From contig NZ_PDIZ01000001.1 of the NCBI RefSeq assembly GCF_002563635.1, forward strand, positions 620,001 to 684,000: DNA of 64,000 nt. The letters run 5' to 3'. This DNA comes from Bacillus sp. es.036. Its GTDB lineage: Bacteria > Bacillota > Bacilli > Bacillales > Guptibacillaceae. Shown here piece after piece: positions 8,138 through 16,435 of the stretch (position 1 is its first letter; the number at the start of each line of letters is the position of its first letter). The notes beneath the pieces were generated by a model. That model had not been told where the DNA came from, did not search any database, and was given only the letters and a program-made list of their open reading frames with translations. The position numbers and the translations under genes were made by a program.

Positions 8138-9385
8138 ATGTGGTATGAGACGCCAGTGACGTCTATGTTAAACATAACCTTTCCGATTGTTCAGGCAGGA
8201 ATGGCGGGCGGTGTGACGACCCCTCAGTTAGTTGCTTCCGTCTCAAACGCCGGAGGACTCGGAAGCTTAGGGGCGGGCTATATGACACCTGAACAGATGA
8301 AGAAGGCAATAAGTGATATTAAACGGCTCACTCCGAAACCTTTTGAGGTTAATTTATTTATTCCAGAGGACGATCCGTCTTCCGAAGAGAGTATTGCAAA
8401 CGTGCAAGTAAAGCTTCAACACTATGAGGACCAACTCGGTATTTCTGATCAAGAACGTAAGAGGAAGTCGTTTGTAGAAACTCAAAAAGAACATCAAGAT
8501 AAGCTTCAGATTATCATTGATGAAGCCATTCCAGTATGCAGTTTTACCTTCGGGGTTCCTTCTATAGAAGATGTTCAGCGTTTAAAAAAAGAGAAAGTGA
8601 TTTTAGTGGGAACAGCTACGACTGTAAAAGAAGCGATTATCAATGAGAAAAATGGAATGGATCTTGTTGTTATGCAAGGAATGGAAGCAGGCGGTCACCG
8701 CGGAACGTTTACAGGTGATTTTCAAGCTTCACTGATTGGCAGTGCTTCACTTATTCCTCAAACGGTCGATGCCATTCAAATTCCTGTTATTGCAGCAGGG
8801 GGAATTATGGACGGAAGAGGGATTCTTAGTATGCTCGCTCTTGGGGCAGATGCTGTTCAAATGGGCACAGCGTTTGTAACATGTCAGGAAAGTGGTGCAA
8901 ATCCACTTCATCAACATGCCATCTTAACTAGTACAGAAGATCAGACAGTTGTAACTCCAGTGTTTAGTGGGAAGCCTGCACGTGGCATAAATAATGACTT
9001 CGTTGCTGAGATGGCGGGTCAAAACGATTTACCGGGATACCCGACGTTAAATACGTTAACGAAAGAAGTAAGAAAACAAGCAGCGATTCAGAACCGTCCA
9101 GAGTGGATGTCGCTATGGTCAGGGCAAAGCCCGCGTCTCAGCACATCGAAATCTGTGGAGCAAATCATCGATTGTAGCGTGAAACAAGTGACGGACATTT
9201 TGGAGGTTAACGACATAAATGCGATAAAACGGATCAGGCCCCTCTCACAATGTGAGAAGGGCCTTTTCAATGACTTGCATTGGTACGGCCGGTCATCTGA
9301 CAGCATCTTTTATTATGAAAAGATAATGACCGGCTGTATCATGAAGTTTAGTCATAAATCAGTCAGACAATACCTGTTTGTTTAG
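8138..9385 (+). CDS. nitronate monooxygenase (NMO/2-nitropropane dioxygenase family) with an odd 3' extension
   Basis: This FMN-dependent enzyme of the NMO family oxidises alkyl nitronates. The catalytic His187 is in EAGGHRGTF, and the FMN phosphate site reads PVIAAGGIMDGRG and ALGADAVQMGTAF. The ATG at 8138 is preferred because GGAGAGG precedes it. The family core accounts for about 357 residues, which is the usual length. The frame then continues about 58 residues through a clear terminator hairpin (9237-9267) to a stop at 9385. Both other frames have stops just before the hairpin, so a lost stop, a small frameshift or a sequencing error near 9200-9236 is likely. The true C-terminus is therefore uncertain. 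Confidence 0.85.
   Translation: MWYETPVTSMLNITFPIVQAGMAGGVTTPQLVASVSNAGGLGSLGAGYMTPEQMKKAISDIKRLTPKPFEVNLFIPEDDPSSEESIANVQVKLQHYEDQLGISDQERKRKSFVETQKEHQDKLQIIIDEAIPVCSFTFGVPSIEDVQRLKKEKVILVGTATTVKEAIINEKNGMDLVVMQGMEAGGHRGTFTGDFQASLIGSASLIPQTVDAIQIPVIAAGGIMDGRGILSMLALGADAVQMGTAFVTCQESGANPLHQHAILTSTEDQTVVTPVFSGKPARGINNDFVAEMAGQNDLPGYPTLNTLTKEVRKQAAIQNRPEWMSLWSGQSPRLSTSKSVEQIIDCSVKQVTDILEVNDINAIKRIRPLSQCEKGLFNDLHWYGRSSDSIFYYEKIMTGCIMKFSHKSVRQYLFV
9237..9267 (+). terminator. Rho-independent terminator lying inside the annotated 3' end of the NMO gene
   Basis: GGCCC (9237-9241) and TCTCAC (9243-9248) pair with GTGAGA (9252-9257) and GGGCC (9259-9263) around one mismatch, with an AAT loop and T4. 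Its position inside an open frame is abnormal. Confidence 0.85.
9288..9334. other. two-tier inverted repeat downstream of the NMO terminator
   Basis: GCCGGTCAT (9288-9296) pairs with ATGACCGGC (9326-9334). Nested inside, ATCTTTT (9305-9311) pairs with AAAAGAT (9318-9324). The element lies in the apparent readthrough region; its role is unknown. Confidence 0.55.
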
Positions 9386-9401
9386 AAAGTTATCAGGGAA
9401 A
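9376..9401 (+). promoter_or_regulatory. candidate SigB promoter of the quinone oxidoreductase gene
   Basis: GTTTGT (9376-9381), 14 bases, then GGGAAA (9396-9401) fits the SigB pattern GTTTAA-N12-15-GGGWAW. It is placed well, about 45 bases before the start codon. Confidence 0.5.
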
Positions 9402-9448
9402 TGTAAAATGAATAGAAAGTATGTAGCATTTAAGGAGGACGTTTAACG

Positions 9449-10450
9449 ATGAAAGCAGTAGTTATTAATGATTTTGGAAAACCTTCTACGTTTAGCATAA
9501 CGAATCTCTCTACAAGAGAGTTGAAGCCAGGCGAATTAAAGATTAATGTAAAAGCAACAAGTGTTAATCCTGTTGATACAAAGGTTCGTTCTGGTCAAGC
9601 TGAAGCATTTGCACCAGCATTTCCAGCGGTTCTCCATGGTGATGTCGCCGGTATTGTAGAGGAAGCCTACGAAGGAAGCCCTTTTCAAAAGGGTGAGGAA
9701 GTGTATGCCTGTGCAGGTGGTGTAAAAGGTCTTGACGGAGCACTTCGAGAACAAATGATTGTCGACCAAAAGCTCGTTGCGAGGAAGCCTAAACGATTAT
9801 CGATGAAAGAAGCTGCAGCACTACCGTTAGTCTCCATTACGGCATGGGAAGCCCTTGTGGACCGCATGAACGTGCAGCCAGGTCAAAGCGTTCTTATCCA
9901 TGGTGCAACGGGTGGCGTCGGGCACATCGCCATTCAGCTTGCGAAATCATTAGGAGCGATTGTGTACACGACGGCGTCTACTTCAGAGAAAATGAAAATC
10001 GGTCAAGATCTTGGAGCAGATTATGCGATCAACTATAAAGAAACAACTGTAGAAGAATATGTAAAGCAGTATACAGATGGCAAAGGATTTGATGCAGTTT
10101 TTGATACTGTAGGCGGTGAAAATATGGAAAAGGCGTTCCAGGCAGTGAGGAACGGTGGACAAGTTGCCTGTATCGTTGGTAGCGGTGAGCATGATATGAC
10201 ACCACTGTATGTGAAAAGCGCTACCTATCATGGCGTATTAATGCTCATTCCGATGCTAACAAATGAAGGAAGAGAGCACCATGGTGAAATCTTAACGAGC
10301 GTAGCGCGAATGGTAGACCATGGCGTACTTAAACCGGTGTTGGATGAAGAAAGCTTTACGTTCTCTACTATTGCTGAAGCACACAATCGACTTGAATCAG
10401 GAAAGACGATCGGGAAAGTTGTAGCAGAGAATGATCTTTCACAATTTTAA
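9449..10450 (+). CDS. zinc-free MDR-family quinone/alkenal oxidoreductase (YogA-like)
   Basis: This 333-residue medium-chain reductase has an N-terminal GroES-like domain and an NADPH-binding Rossmann domain with GATGGVGHIAIQLAK near residue 155. The structural and catalytic zinc ligands of true alcohol dehydrogenases are absent, so it belongs with NADPH:quinone oxidoreductases and related enone reductases. AAGGAGG precedes the ATG. A candidate SigB promoter upstream and a strong 13-bp terminator downstream make it a single-gene unit, consistent with an electrophile or oxidative stress role, which is inference. Confidence 0.88.
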   Translation: MKAVVINDFGKPSTFSITNLSTRELKPGELKINVKATSVNPVDTKVRSGQAEAFAPAFPAVLHGDVAGIVEEAYEGSPFQKGEEVYACAGGVKGLDGALREQMIVDQKLVARKPKRLSMKEAAALPLVSITAWEALVDRMNVQPGQSVLIHGATGGVGHIAIQLAKSLGAIVYTTASTSEKMKIGQDLGADYAINYKETTVEEYVKQYTDGKGFDAVFDTVGGENMEKAFQAVRNGGQVACIVGSGEHDMTPLYVKSATYHGVLMLIPMLTNEGREHHGEILTSVARMVDHGVLKPVLDEESFTFSTIAEAHNRLESGKTIGKVVAENDLSQF

Positions 10451-10471
10451 GAACTGAATAAAGCTATGACA

Positions 10472-10509
10472 AAAGGAACCTTTCTACATGTGGAAAGGTT
10501 CCTTTTCTT
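10472..10509. terminator. terminator between the MDR gene and the OpuAC-like gene
   Basis: AAAGGAACCTTTC (10472-10484) and GAAAGGTTCCTTT (10493-10505) form a perfect 13-bp stem with an 8-base loop. T runs on both strands suggest two-way use. Confidence 0.9.
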
Positions 10510-10542
10510 TTAGATAAAGAATTCGAAGATGAAATGAGTGCG

Positions 10543-11397
10543 TTAGTTCGTCCACTCGGAGACAAGTTCTTCGTTCTCTTCAATCCACTGCTGTGCACCT
10601 GTTTCGGCATCATCAGCGTCTTTGATCGTAGCCATCAGACTACCAAGAGAATCATCGTCCATCTGCCAATTGTTCATCCACTCAACAATCTCAGGGTGAT
10701 CGTCACTGAAATTTGTTCTTGTCATAAAAAAGATATCATCTGCTTCACCGTAGACGTTCTTTGGATCTTCGAGATATTTCAAATCATATTCTGCAAAAGC
10801 CCAATGAGGGTTCCACAGTGTAACGACAATGGGTTCCTCGTCTTCATACGCTTTTTTTAATTCACTCATCATCGCAGGCCCTGAACTATCAACTAGGTCA
10901 TAGTTTAAGTTATATTCTTCAAGCGCGGTACGACTCATTTCCATCAAGCTTGCACCAGGATCGATCCCGACAATTTCTTCTATGCCCAGCTCGTCTTTTT
11001 TGTCATTTAGCTCATCCATGCTTGTGATGTCCATATAAGAAGGAACGACAAGTCCAAGTCCTGTACCTTCATACCATGCTTCGTGTAAGACAATATCTTC
11101 TTTGTATTCCTCGTACAATGGTTTATCTGTTGTGGGGAGCCATACTTCTGCAGCTATATCAAGATCGCCTTGTGAAAGCCCGGCCCATACAGGGGATTTC
11201 TCCATTGATTTAAGTTCAATGTCATATCCTTTTTCTTCTAAAATAACTTTCCACATGTTTGAAACCGCAATGTTTTCAGCCCAGTTGTTTAAGCCCAACG
11301 TTACGGAACCTTTCGATTTCTCTGCACCCTCTTCTGAACCGCTACATGCAGCCAGCGACAGTGCTACAATGACCATGATTAATATTCCTCTCCTCAT
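10543..11397 (-). CDS. glycine betaine ABC-transporter substrate-binding lipoprotein (OpuAC-like, orphan)
   Basis: This 284-residue lipoprotein captures glycine betaine or a similar quaternary amine outside the membrane. The signal peptide ends in the lipobox LAAC after a short hydrophobic stretch. Tryptophans in NNWAEN, SPVWAG, AEVWLP and LWNPHWAF are placed as in the aromatic cages of OpuAC/ProX proteins. The ATG at 11397 is chosen because AAAGGAGAG precedes it; a longer frame upstream lacks any signal peptide. No ATPase or permease gene is adjacent, so it must work with a transporter encoded elsewhere or as a spare receptor. A 7-bp palindrome with an AAAA loop lies in its leader. Confidence 0.9.
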   Translation of the reverse strand: MRRGILIMVIVALSLAACSGSEEGAEKSKGSVTLGLNNWAENIAVSNMWKVILEEKGYDIELKSMEKSPVWAGLSQGDLDIAAEVWLPTTDKPLYEEYKEDIVLHEAWYEGTGLGLVVPSYMDITSMDELNDKKDELGIEEIVGIDPGASLMEMSRTALEEYNLNYDLVDSSGPAMMSELKKAYEDEEPIVVTLWNPHWAFAEYDLKYLEDPKNVYGEADDIFFMTRTNFSDDHPEIVEWMNNWQMDDDSLGSLMATIKDADDAETGAQQWIEENEELVSEWTN

Positions 11398-11427
11398 AGA
11401 TACTCTCCTTTTTTCTCTTCTATTTTT

Positions 11428-11445
11428 ATGTGCGAAAACGCACAT
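11428..11445. promoter_or_regulatory. short palindrome in the leader of the betaine-binding protein gene
   Basis: ATGTGCG (11428-11434) and CGCACAT (11439-11445) flank AAAA. It lies about 30 bases upstream of the lipoprotein start and could be an operator or an mRNA hairpin; no regulator is identified. Confidence 0.45.
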
Positions 11446-11533
11446 GTTTCTTATCATAACAAATATGTCACACTTTTGCAGGTTTATTACAAAATCAGGA
11501 CAGTGTATGATGAGAGGTGAGGAGGGATGGCGA

Positions 11534-11728
11534 ATGATCACGATCGCTACAACGCTTATTATCATTTTTCTTGTCATTATTTTAATTGGTACATTGATGG
11601 TTGCTGGAAAGAGTGATCCGGGGTATGGGAAGAAGGCGAAAAATACGACCGTCACCATTTCAGCCATTTATCTTTTTGTAACCGTTTTAGCGGTAGCTGG
11701 AATTGCCGTTTACGTTTATTTTATTTAA
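11534..11728 (+). CDS. small two-helix membrane protein
   Basis: I do not recognise this 64-residue protein. It consists of two hydrophobic helices (TTLIIIFLVIILIGTLMVAG and ISAIYLFVTVLAVAGIAVYV) joined by a short polar loop GKSDPGYGKKAKNT, so it should be an integral membrane protein. The start is supported by AGGAGGG seven bases upstream; longer readings of the same frame lie antisense to the lipoprotein gene and are not credible. It is divergent from the betaine-binding protein gene and ends at a strong bidirectional terminator. Confidence 0.7.
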   Translation: MITIATTLIIIFLVIILIGTLMVAGKSDPGYGKKAKNTTVTISAIYLFVTVLAVAGIAVYVYFI

Positions 11729-11740
11729 ATGGTCATCCAC

Positions 11741-11779
11741 AAAATAGGACTGAACCGGTTTTAGGTTCAGTCCTATTTT
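11741..11779. terminator. bidirectional terminator, 16-bp perfect stem
   Basis: AAAATAGGACTGAACC (11741-11756) pairs perfectly with 11764-11779. The stop codon of the LysE-type gene lies inside the stem. Confidence 0.93.
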
Positions 11780-12411
11780 GAAGCTACAAAGATCATCTCA
11801 GCTGCAAGATAGCCAAAGCGTAACCCGAAGAATAATAATACAACACTAGCGGTTACACTAATGGCACGTAGTGTACGAGGTTTTAATAACGATTTTCCGA
11901 AATGCACGGTCATACAAAGGTTAATATTCCAGAGTCCAATTCCAATAAACACGAGAGCAGATAGAAAGAAAGCTTGCCATTTATCAGGTTGCTGAAGAGA
12001 AACACTAAGAACAGAGCCATAAATGCCTAGCCAGAATAAAAGATTCATTGGATTAAAGGCAGCAATCATAAAACCAGTAGCATAAGCTTGTATGAGTCCA
12101 GAACCCTCTTTGTCCTGTTCTTCATCAAGACTTATTCGTGATAAGAACCCTTGTATCCCAGAAACCGTTAAAATAATCGCACCAAGAAGCATAAGTGAGA
12201 TTTGGACAGCAGTTAACTTAACAAATGTCGCGATACCGAAATACATTAAGTACATAAGAATTAGATCAGCACTCATCCCACCTGCTCCAACAAGAAGTGA
12301 CGACCAAAATCCTTTGTGAATCCCTCTTTTCATGATTTCAATATTGATCGGTCCAAGTGGCGCAGCAATGGATAAGCCTAGGACGATATGAGTTAGTGCA
12401 ATCTCTAGCAT
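11773..12411 (-). CDS. LysE/RhtB family amino-acid exporter
   Basis: This 212-residue inner-membrane protein has the LysE family layout: an N-terminal segment HIVLGLSIAAPLGPINIEIM with the conserved APLGP turn, then about six membrane segments and a hydrophilic middle loop (DEEQDKEGSG). Members export amino acids or related small molecules. The second ATG (12411) lies nine bases after AAGGAGA and is preferred to the one at 12420, which nearly touches the ribosome site. Substrate unknown. Confidence 0.88.
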   Translation of the reverse strand: MLEIALTHIVLGLSIAAPLGPINIEIMKRGIHKGFWSSLLVGAGGMSADLILMYLMYFGIATFVKLTAVQISLMLLGAIILTVSGIQGFLSRISLDEEQDKEGSGLIQAYATGFMIAAFNPMNLLFWLGIYGSVLSVSLQQPDKWQAFFLSALVFIGIGLWNINLCMTVHFGKSLLKPRTLRAISVTASVVLLFFGLRFGYLAAEMIFVASK

Positions 12412-12525
12412 GGCGGGCATTCTCCTTTATTTATAGCTGGGGAATATGTTACATAACGTGATTTTTAATACTCATTCTTACTTACCTTAATACATGTCCT
12501 AATGGTGTATTTTAGAAGTACAATT

Positions 12526-12553
12526 TTGAATTTGTTCGAAAATATGCTATTAT
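12526..12553 (+). promoter_or_regulatory. candidate SigA promoter of the SNF2 helicase gene
   Basis: TTGAAT (12526-12531), 16 bases, then TGC-TATTAT (-10 at 12548-12553) with an extended -10 TG. It leaves a leader of about 80 bases. Confidence 0.5.
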
Positions 12554-12637
12554 GCTTTTTTGGGTCGTTCAATATTTTGAAGAAGATGTGGAAAATTGTA
12601 TAATGAAGGTTACTACTACCATTGGAATTGATGTGAT

Positions 12638-15600
12638 GTGGATATGAAGCATTTTTCTATGTTTACAAAAAGTGAAATAAAAGAACGTTTTCCAGTCAGC
12701 TTCTATCAAAGGGGGCTAACGTATTTTCAGAATGGGCGCGTTTCTGAGCTTACATATGATCAAGAAGATCAATCCTACCGAGCTTATGTAAACGGCAGTT
12801 CAGAATATGGCGTGTTAATTGAGCTACTTGGTGATAATTGGTTTGGATCTTGTGAATGTCAGGCATTTCAAACCTATGGAACATGCAAGCACCTTGCTGC
12901 TGTTCTTATCGCTATTAGTGAAGAAGGTCCGCCAGAGAAAGAAAGCGAGAAACCATCGCAGGTAACTCAATCACCACGAAGTTATAACGAAACGAATCAG
13001 CTTATCCAAGTGCTAAGTGATTATCAACCGGAACCAGGTCGCTCAAACACGAGAGCAGATGAGCTTAAGGTTGAATTCACCTTGAAAGCAAGCTCATACC
13101 CAACTTTACGTAAATCTCAAGGTGATTCCCCCTGGACGTTAGAGCTTAAAGTAGGGGTAAATCGGTTATATGTTGTCAAAGATATTCGCTCATTTCTTGA
13201 TGCAGTCCTTGAAGATCAGTCCTACTGGTTTACGAAAAAGTTCAGCTATGAACCTGATGAACACACGTTTCATGAATCAGATGAGCCGCTTATGCAAATT
13301 CTGCTTTCAATTAGACGGAATGAAAAGGTTTATTTGGATTTGCCTGATAATTGGGGACGTTTCACTGAAAACCGAGAATTAATCCTACCTCCAATAACAG
13401 CAAATGAATTTCTTGCAGAATATTTAAAACAAGGTCGTTTCTTACGTTTTGAGTATAATCGTACTCTTATCGAAGAAACTGCGCTTGTGGATCGTAGTCT
13501 TCCATTTTCGTTTGAAATTGAGGAGAAGGATAATGATTATGTGATTCAGTTAAATGGTTTTCAAAGCGCAGCATACTTCCCAACTTATGGCTGGCTATTT
13601 CATGATGAAAAGCTTTTCAAGCTAACTAAAAAGCAGCAGTCTTTATTACGGGACCTCTCAGCTTTTCGAAACGCCGCTAAAAAAAGTGAACTTTCTATTT
13701 CACCCGCACAAATTGAGCCATTTCTATCTCAAGTCGTTCCTGGATTAAGAAAACTTGGTGACGTGATCATTTCTGAGCAAATCAACGATAAAATCATTAA
13801 TCCGGATTTACAAGCCCGAGTGTACGTGAATGCAGAAGGTGAGCGTTTGCTCGTTACGGTAGAATACGAATACGGTGATGACGTGATCAATCCATTTAAG
13901 GATAATTCTCGGATTGTCAATGATCAGGGAGGCATTGTTCTTAGAGATAGTGAGAAAGAACAAACGATTATGTCGTTGATTGAACAAGCTTCATTGAAAT
14001 TTAACGGAAAAGAACTTTATGTTGAAGATGAAGCGTTAATTTTTGATTTTCTTTATTGGACAATCCCTGAACTAAATGACCTTGCGGATGTTTTTCTGAC
14101 AGAATCTGCACGAGCCTGGTTATTAGATGAATCATCAGCTCCTGTGACTTCTGTTGACATGGACAACAGTGGCAATTGGCTCGACGTTAGTTTTGACATG
14201 AAAGGGCTCGACGACGAAGAAATTTCGAATATCCTAAAAGCGGTCATTGAAAAAGACCGTTATTATCGCCTTTCGAATGGTACCTTTGTTTCAATGGAAA
14301 ATGAAGATTTTCAACATGTTAGTCAATTATTCGACGACCTAAATATTAAACAAAATGATATTGAGCGAGGAGAGCTTCACCTTCCGCTTTATCGTGGCCT
14401 GCAGCTTGATGAAAGAATGAGTGGAGGGAAACACGCCTCTCGTTATAGCAAAGCTTTTCGTGACCTGATCTCGCGACTCAAACATCCTGAAGATCTCCAA
14501 TTTCATCTACCATCTGGCCTAGAAGCCGATCTCCGTTCTTACCAGATGACGGGTTTTCAATGGTTGAAGGCGCTGGCGCATTATCATCTTGGAGGCATTC
14601 TTGCAGATGACATGGGGCTCGGAAAGACGTTGCAGAGCATTGCCTATTTGCTTTCTGAGAAAGAAGATAATCCTGACGCAACTGCTCTTGTTGTTGCGCC
14701 TGCTTCACTCATTTATAACTGGAAAAAAGAATTTGAGAAGTTTGCGCCAGAACTTATGATTGAAGTCAACACGGGTACTCCCGCAGAGCGGAAGGAGCTT
14801 CTTAGCAAGGGCCTTCAACCAGACGTATGGATTACTTCTTATCCGACGCTCAGACAGGACATTGATCATTATGAAACGATTCAATTTGATTCCGTCATTC
14901 TTGATGAAGCGCAGGCGATTAAAAACCCGGCGACCAAAACGTCGCAGGCTGTAAGGATGCTTCAGGCAAAGAAGCGTTTTGCACTAAGCGGTACACCAAT
15001 TGAAAATTCACTCGATGAACTGTGGGCATTATTCCACTCGATTATGCCAGGCTTCTTTCCTGACCAAGCGACGTTTCGAAATTTGCCTCATGAGCGGATT
15101 TCCACAATGGTCAAGCCGTTTATTCTAAGAAGAGTGAAGAAAGATGTTCTTAAAGAGCTTCCTGACAAAATTGAAACCGTTCAAGTATCGGAGTTAACAA
15201 AACAGCAGAAAGAGCTGTATATCGGGTACTTGCACCGCATTCAACAGGAAACGAAAGAAAGTCTCGCAGGCGATGGTTTTCAAAAGAATCGCATGAAAAT
15301 TCTTGCTGGACTTACGCGTCTGCGTCAACTGTGCTGTCATCCGTCTCTTTTTGTAGAAAACTATGAAGGGCAATCAGGAAAACTTGAGCAGCTTTTAGAG
15401 ATCGTCACAACATCTATTGAGAATCAAAAGCGACTTCTTATTTTTTCCCAGTTTTCTAGTATGTTGAAAATCATTCATCAAAAGCTAGCCGATCTTGGTT
15501 ATTCGGTTTTCTATTTAGATGGACAAACGCCTTCGAAAGATCGTGTTGAAATGACGGAACGGTTCAATGGGGGAGAAAATCAAATCTTTTTAATCTCATT

Positions 15601-15886
15601 GAAAGCTGGCGGCACTGGTTTGAACTTAACAGGCGCAGATACAGTTATCTTATATGATCTCTGGTGGAATCCTGCGGTTGAAGAGCAGGCAGCAGGTCGA
15701 GCTCACCGAATTGGCCAGAAAAAAGTGGTGCAAGTGATGAGGTTAATTACACAAGGCACCATAGAAGAAAAAATTTATGAGCTTCAACAGAAGAAAAAAG
15801 AGCTCATTGAAAAGGTTATTCAACCTGGCGAAACGATGATTTCCAGTTTATCTGAAGATGAAATTAAAGATATTTTAAGTATCTAA
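12638..15886 (+). CDS. ywqA: SNF2-family helicase with N-terminal SWIM zinc finger
   Basis: This large cytoplasmic protein (1082 residues) combines an N-terminal SWIM zinc finger (CECQ...GTCKHLAAVL, near residues 75-92), a long bacterial SNF2-associated region, and a C-terminal SNF2 ATPase. Motor motifs are seen in order: DDMGLGKTLQS (Walker A), LDEAQAIKNP (motif II), LSGTPIEN (motif III), and in lobe 2 KAGGTGLNLTGAD and WWNPAVEEQAAGRAHRIGQ. Such proteins remodel or translocate on DNA; the physiological role is poorly known. In Bacillus subtilis I recall SWIM and SNF2 parts as neighbouring genes (ywqB, ywqA), so this is a fused form. Start: GTG 12638 or ATG 12644; no strong ribosome site decides. 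Confidence 0.9.
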   Translation: MDMKHFSMFTKSEIKERFPVSFYQRGLTYFQNGRVSELTYDQEDQSYRAYVNGSSEYGVLIELLGDNWFGSCECQAFQTYGTCKHLAAVLIAISEEGPPEKESEKPSQVTQSPRSYNETNQLIQVLSDYQPEPGRSNTRADELKVEFTLKASSYPTLRKSQGDSPWTLELKVGVNRLYVVKDIRSFLDAVLEDQSYWFTKKFSYEPDEHTFHESDEPLMQILLSIRRNEKVYLDLPDNWGRFTENRELILPPITANEFLAEYLKQGRFLRFEYNRTLIEETALVDRSLPFSFEIEEKDNDYVIQLNGFQSAAYFPTYGWLFHDEKLFKLTKKQQSLLRDLSAFRNAAKKSELSISPAQIEPFLSQVVPGLRKLGDVIISEQINDKIINPDLQARVYVNAEGERLLVTVEYEYGDDVINPFKDNSRIVNDQGGIVLRDSEKEQTIMSLIEQASLKFNGKELYVEDEALIFDFLYWTIPELNDLADVFLTESARAWLLDESSAPVTSVDMDNSGNWLDVSFDMKGLDDEEISNILKAVIEKDRYYRLSNGTFVSMENEDFQHVSQLFDDLNIKQNDIERGELHLPLYRGLQLDERMSGGKHASRYSKAFRDLISRLKHPEDLQFHLPSGLEADLRSYQMTGFQWLKALAHYHLGGILADDMGLGKTLQSIAYLLSEKEDNPDATALVVAPASLIYNWKKEFEKFAPELMIEVNTGTPAERKELLSKGLQPDVWITSYPTLRQDIDHYETIQFDSVILDEAQAIKNPATKTSQAVRMLQAKKRFALSGTPIENSLDELWALFHSIMPGFFPDQATFRNLPHERISTMVKPFILRRVKKDVLKELPDKIETVQVSELTKQQKELYIGYLHRIQQETKESLAGDGFQKNRMKILAGLTRLRQLCCHPSLFVENYEGQSGKLEQLLEIVTTSIENQKRLLIFSQFSSMLKIIHQKLADLGYSVFYLDGQTPSKDRVEMTERFNGGENQIFLISLKAGGTGLNLTGADTVILYDLWWNPAVEEQAAGRAHRIGQKKVVQVMRLITQGTIEEKIYELQQKKKELIEKVIQPGETMISSLSEDEIKDILSI

Positions 15887-15956
15887 TCGATCGGCATTCG
15901 ACATGCCGTATAGTGTACAAGAAACTAACAAACACTAGCTAATGGAGGATATGAGA

Positions 15957-16244
15957 ATGGATGTATGTGAACTATGTGGAAGAAGTGGCGTGACGTGTAC
16001 AATCCATCACTTGACCCCTAAGGAAGAGGGGGGAGCACATAAACCGACCGCATCTCTTTGTGTCCCATGTCACAAGCAAATCCATGCTTTATATACAAAC
16101 CAGGAATTAGCGATTAGACTCGATTCGATTGTAAAGCTGAAGCAAGACGAACAAATTCGTCGTTATTTGAAGTGGATCCGAAAACAACCTGCATCAAAGA
16201 GTGTGAAAATGAAAAAGTCAAATCATCGAAAGCAAAAAAAATAA
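15957..16244 (+). CDS. small HNH endonuclease-like protein
   Basis: This 95-residue protein has an HNH zinc-nuclease core: CELCGR, then IHHLTPKEEGG, then LCVPCHKQIHAL. The paired CxxC motifs should bind structural zinc and the His residues fit the betabeta-alpha-metal active site. The C-terminus is very basic (KSVKMKKSNHRKQKK), as expected for nucleic acid binding. It resembles the YisB-type HNH proteins of Bacillus, whose role is unknown. TGGAGG lies eight bases before the ATG at 15957, which decides the start. No phage genes surround it. Confidence 0.85.
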   Translation: MDVCELCGRSGVTCTIHHLTPKEEGGAHKPTASLCVPCHKQIHALYTNQELAIRLDSIVKLKQDEQIRRYLKWIRKQPASKSVKMKKSNHRKQKK

Positions 16245-16336
16245 ATTTTCGGATTTTATTTTTTCAAAAACCCTTATGATATGCAGGTTTTGCCACCTAA
16301 ATGCAACGCGCGGTTCTTTAGTACTAGAAATTACGC

Positions 16337-16361
16337 GTTTCGACATTTTTTATAGTGGTAT
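16337..16361 (+). promoter_or_regulatory. candidate SigB promoter of the BCCT carrier gene
   Basis: GTTTCG (16337-16342), 13 bases, then TGGTAT (16356-16361), one base off GGGTAT. Osmoprotectant carriers of Bacillus are often partly SigB-dependent, which fits. Confidence 0.45.
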
Positions 16362-16435
16362 AAGTAGGTAGAGGTAAAATTGTACTAATTTATACGATGA
16401 GATTACAGAAATTATTCTAAGTTGAGGTGAAGTGT

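Noticed and set aside
11102-11533. N-terminal extension of the small membrane protein
   Set aside because: It runs antisense through the betaine-binding lipoprotein gene; a strong ribosome site supports the start at 11534.
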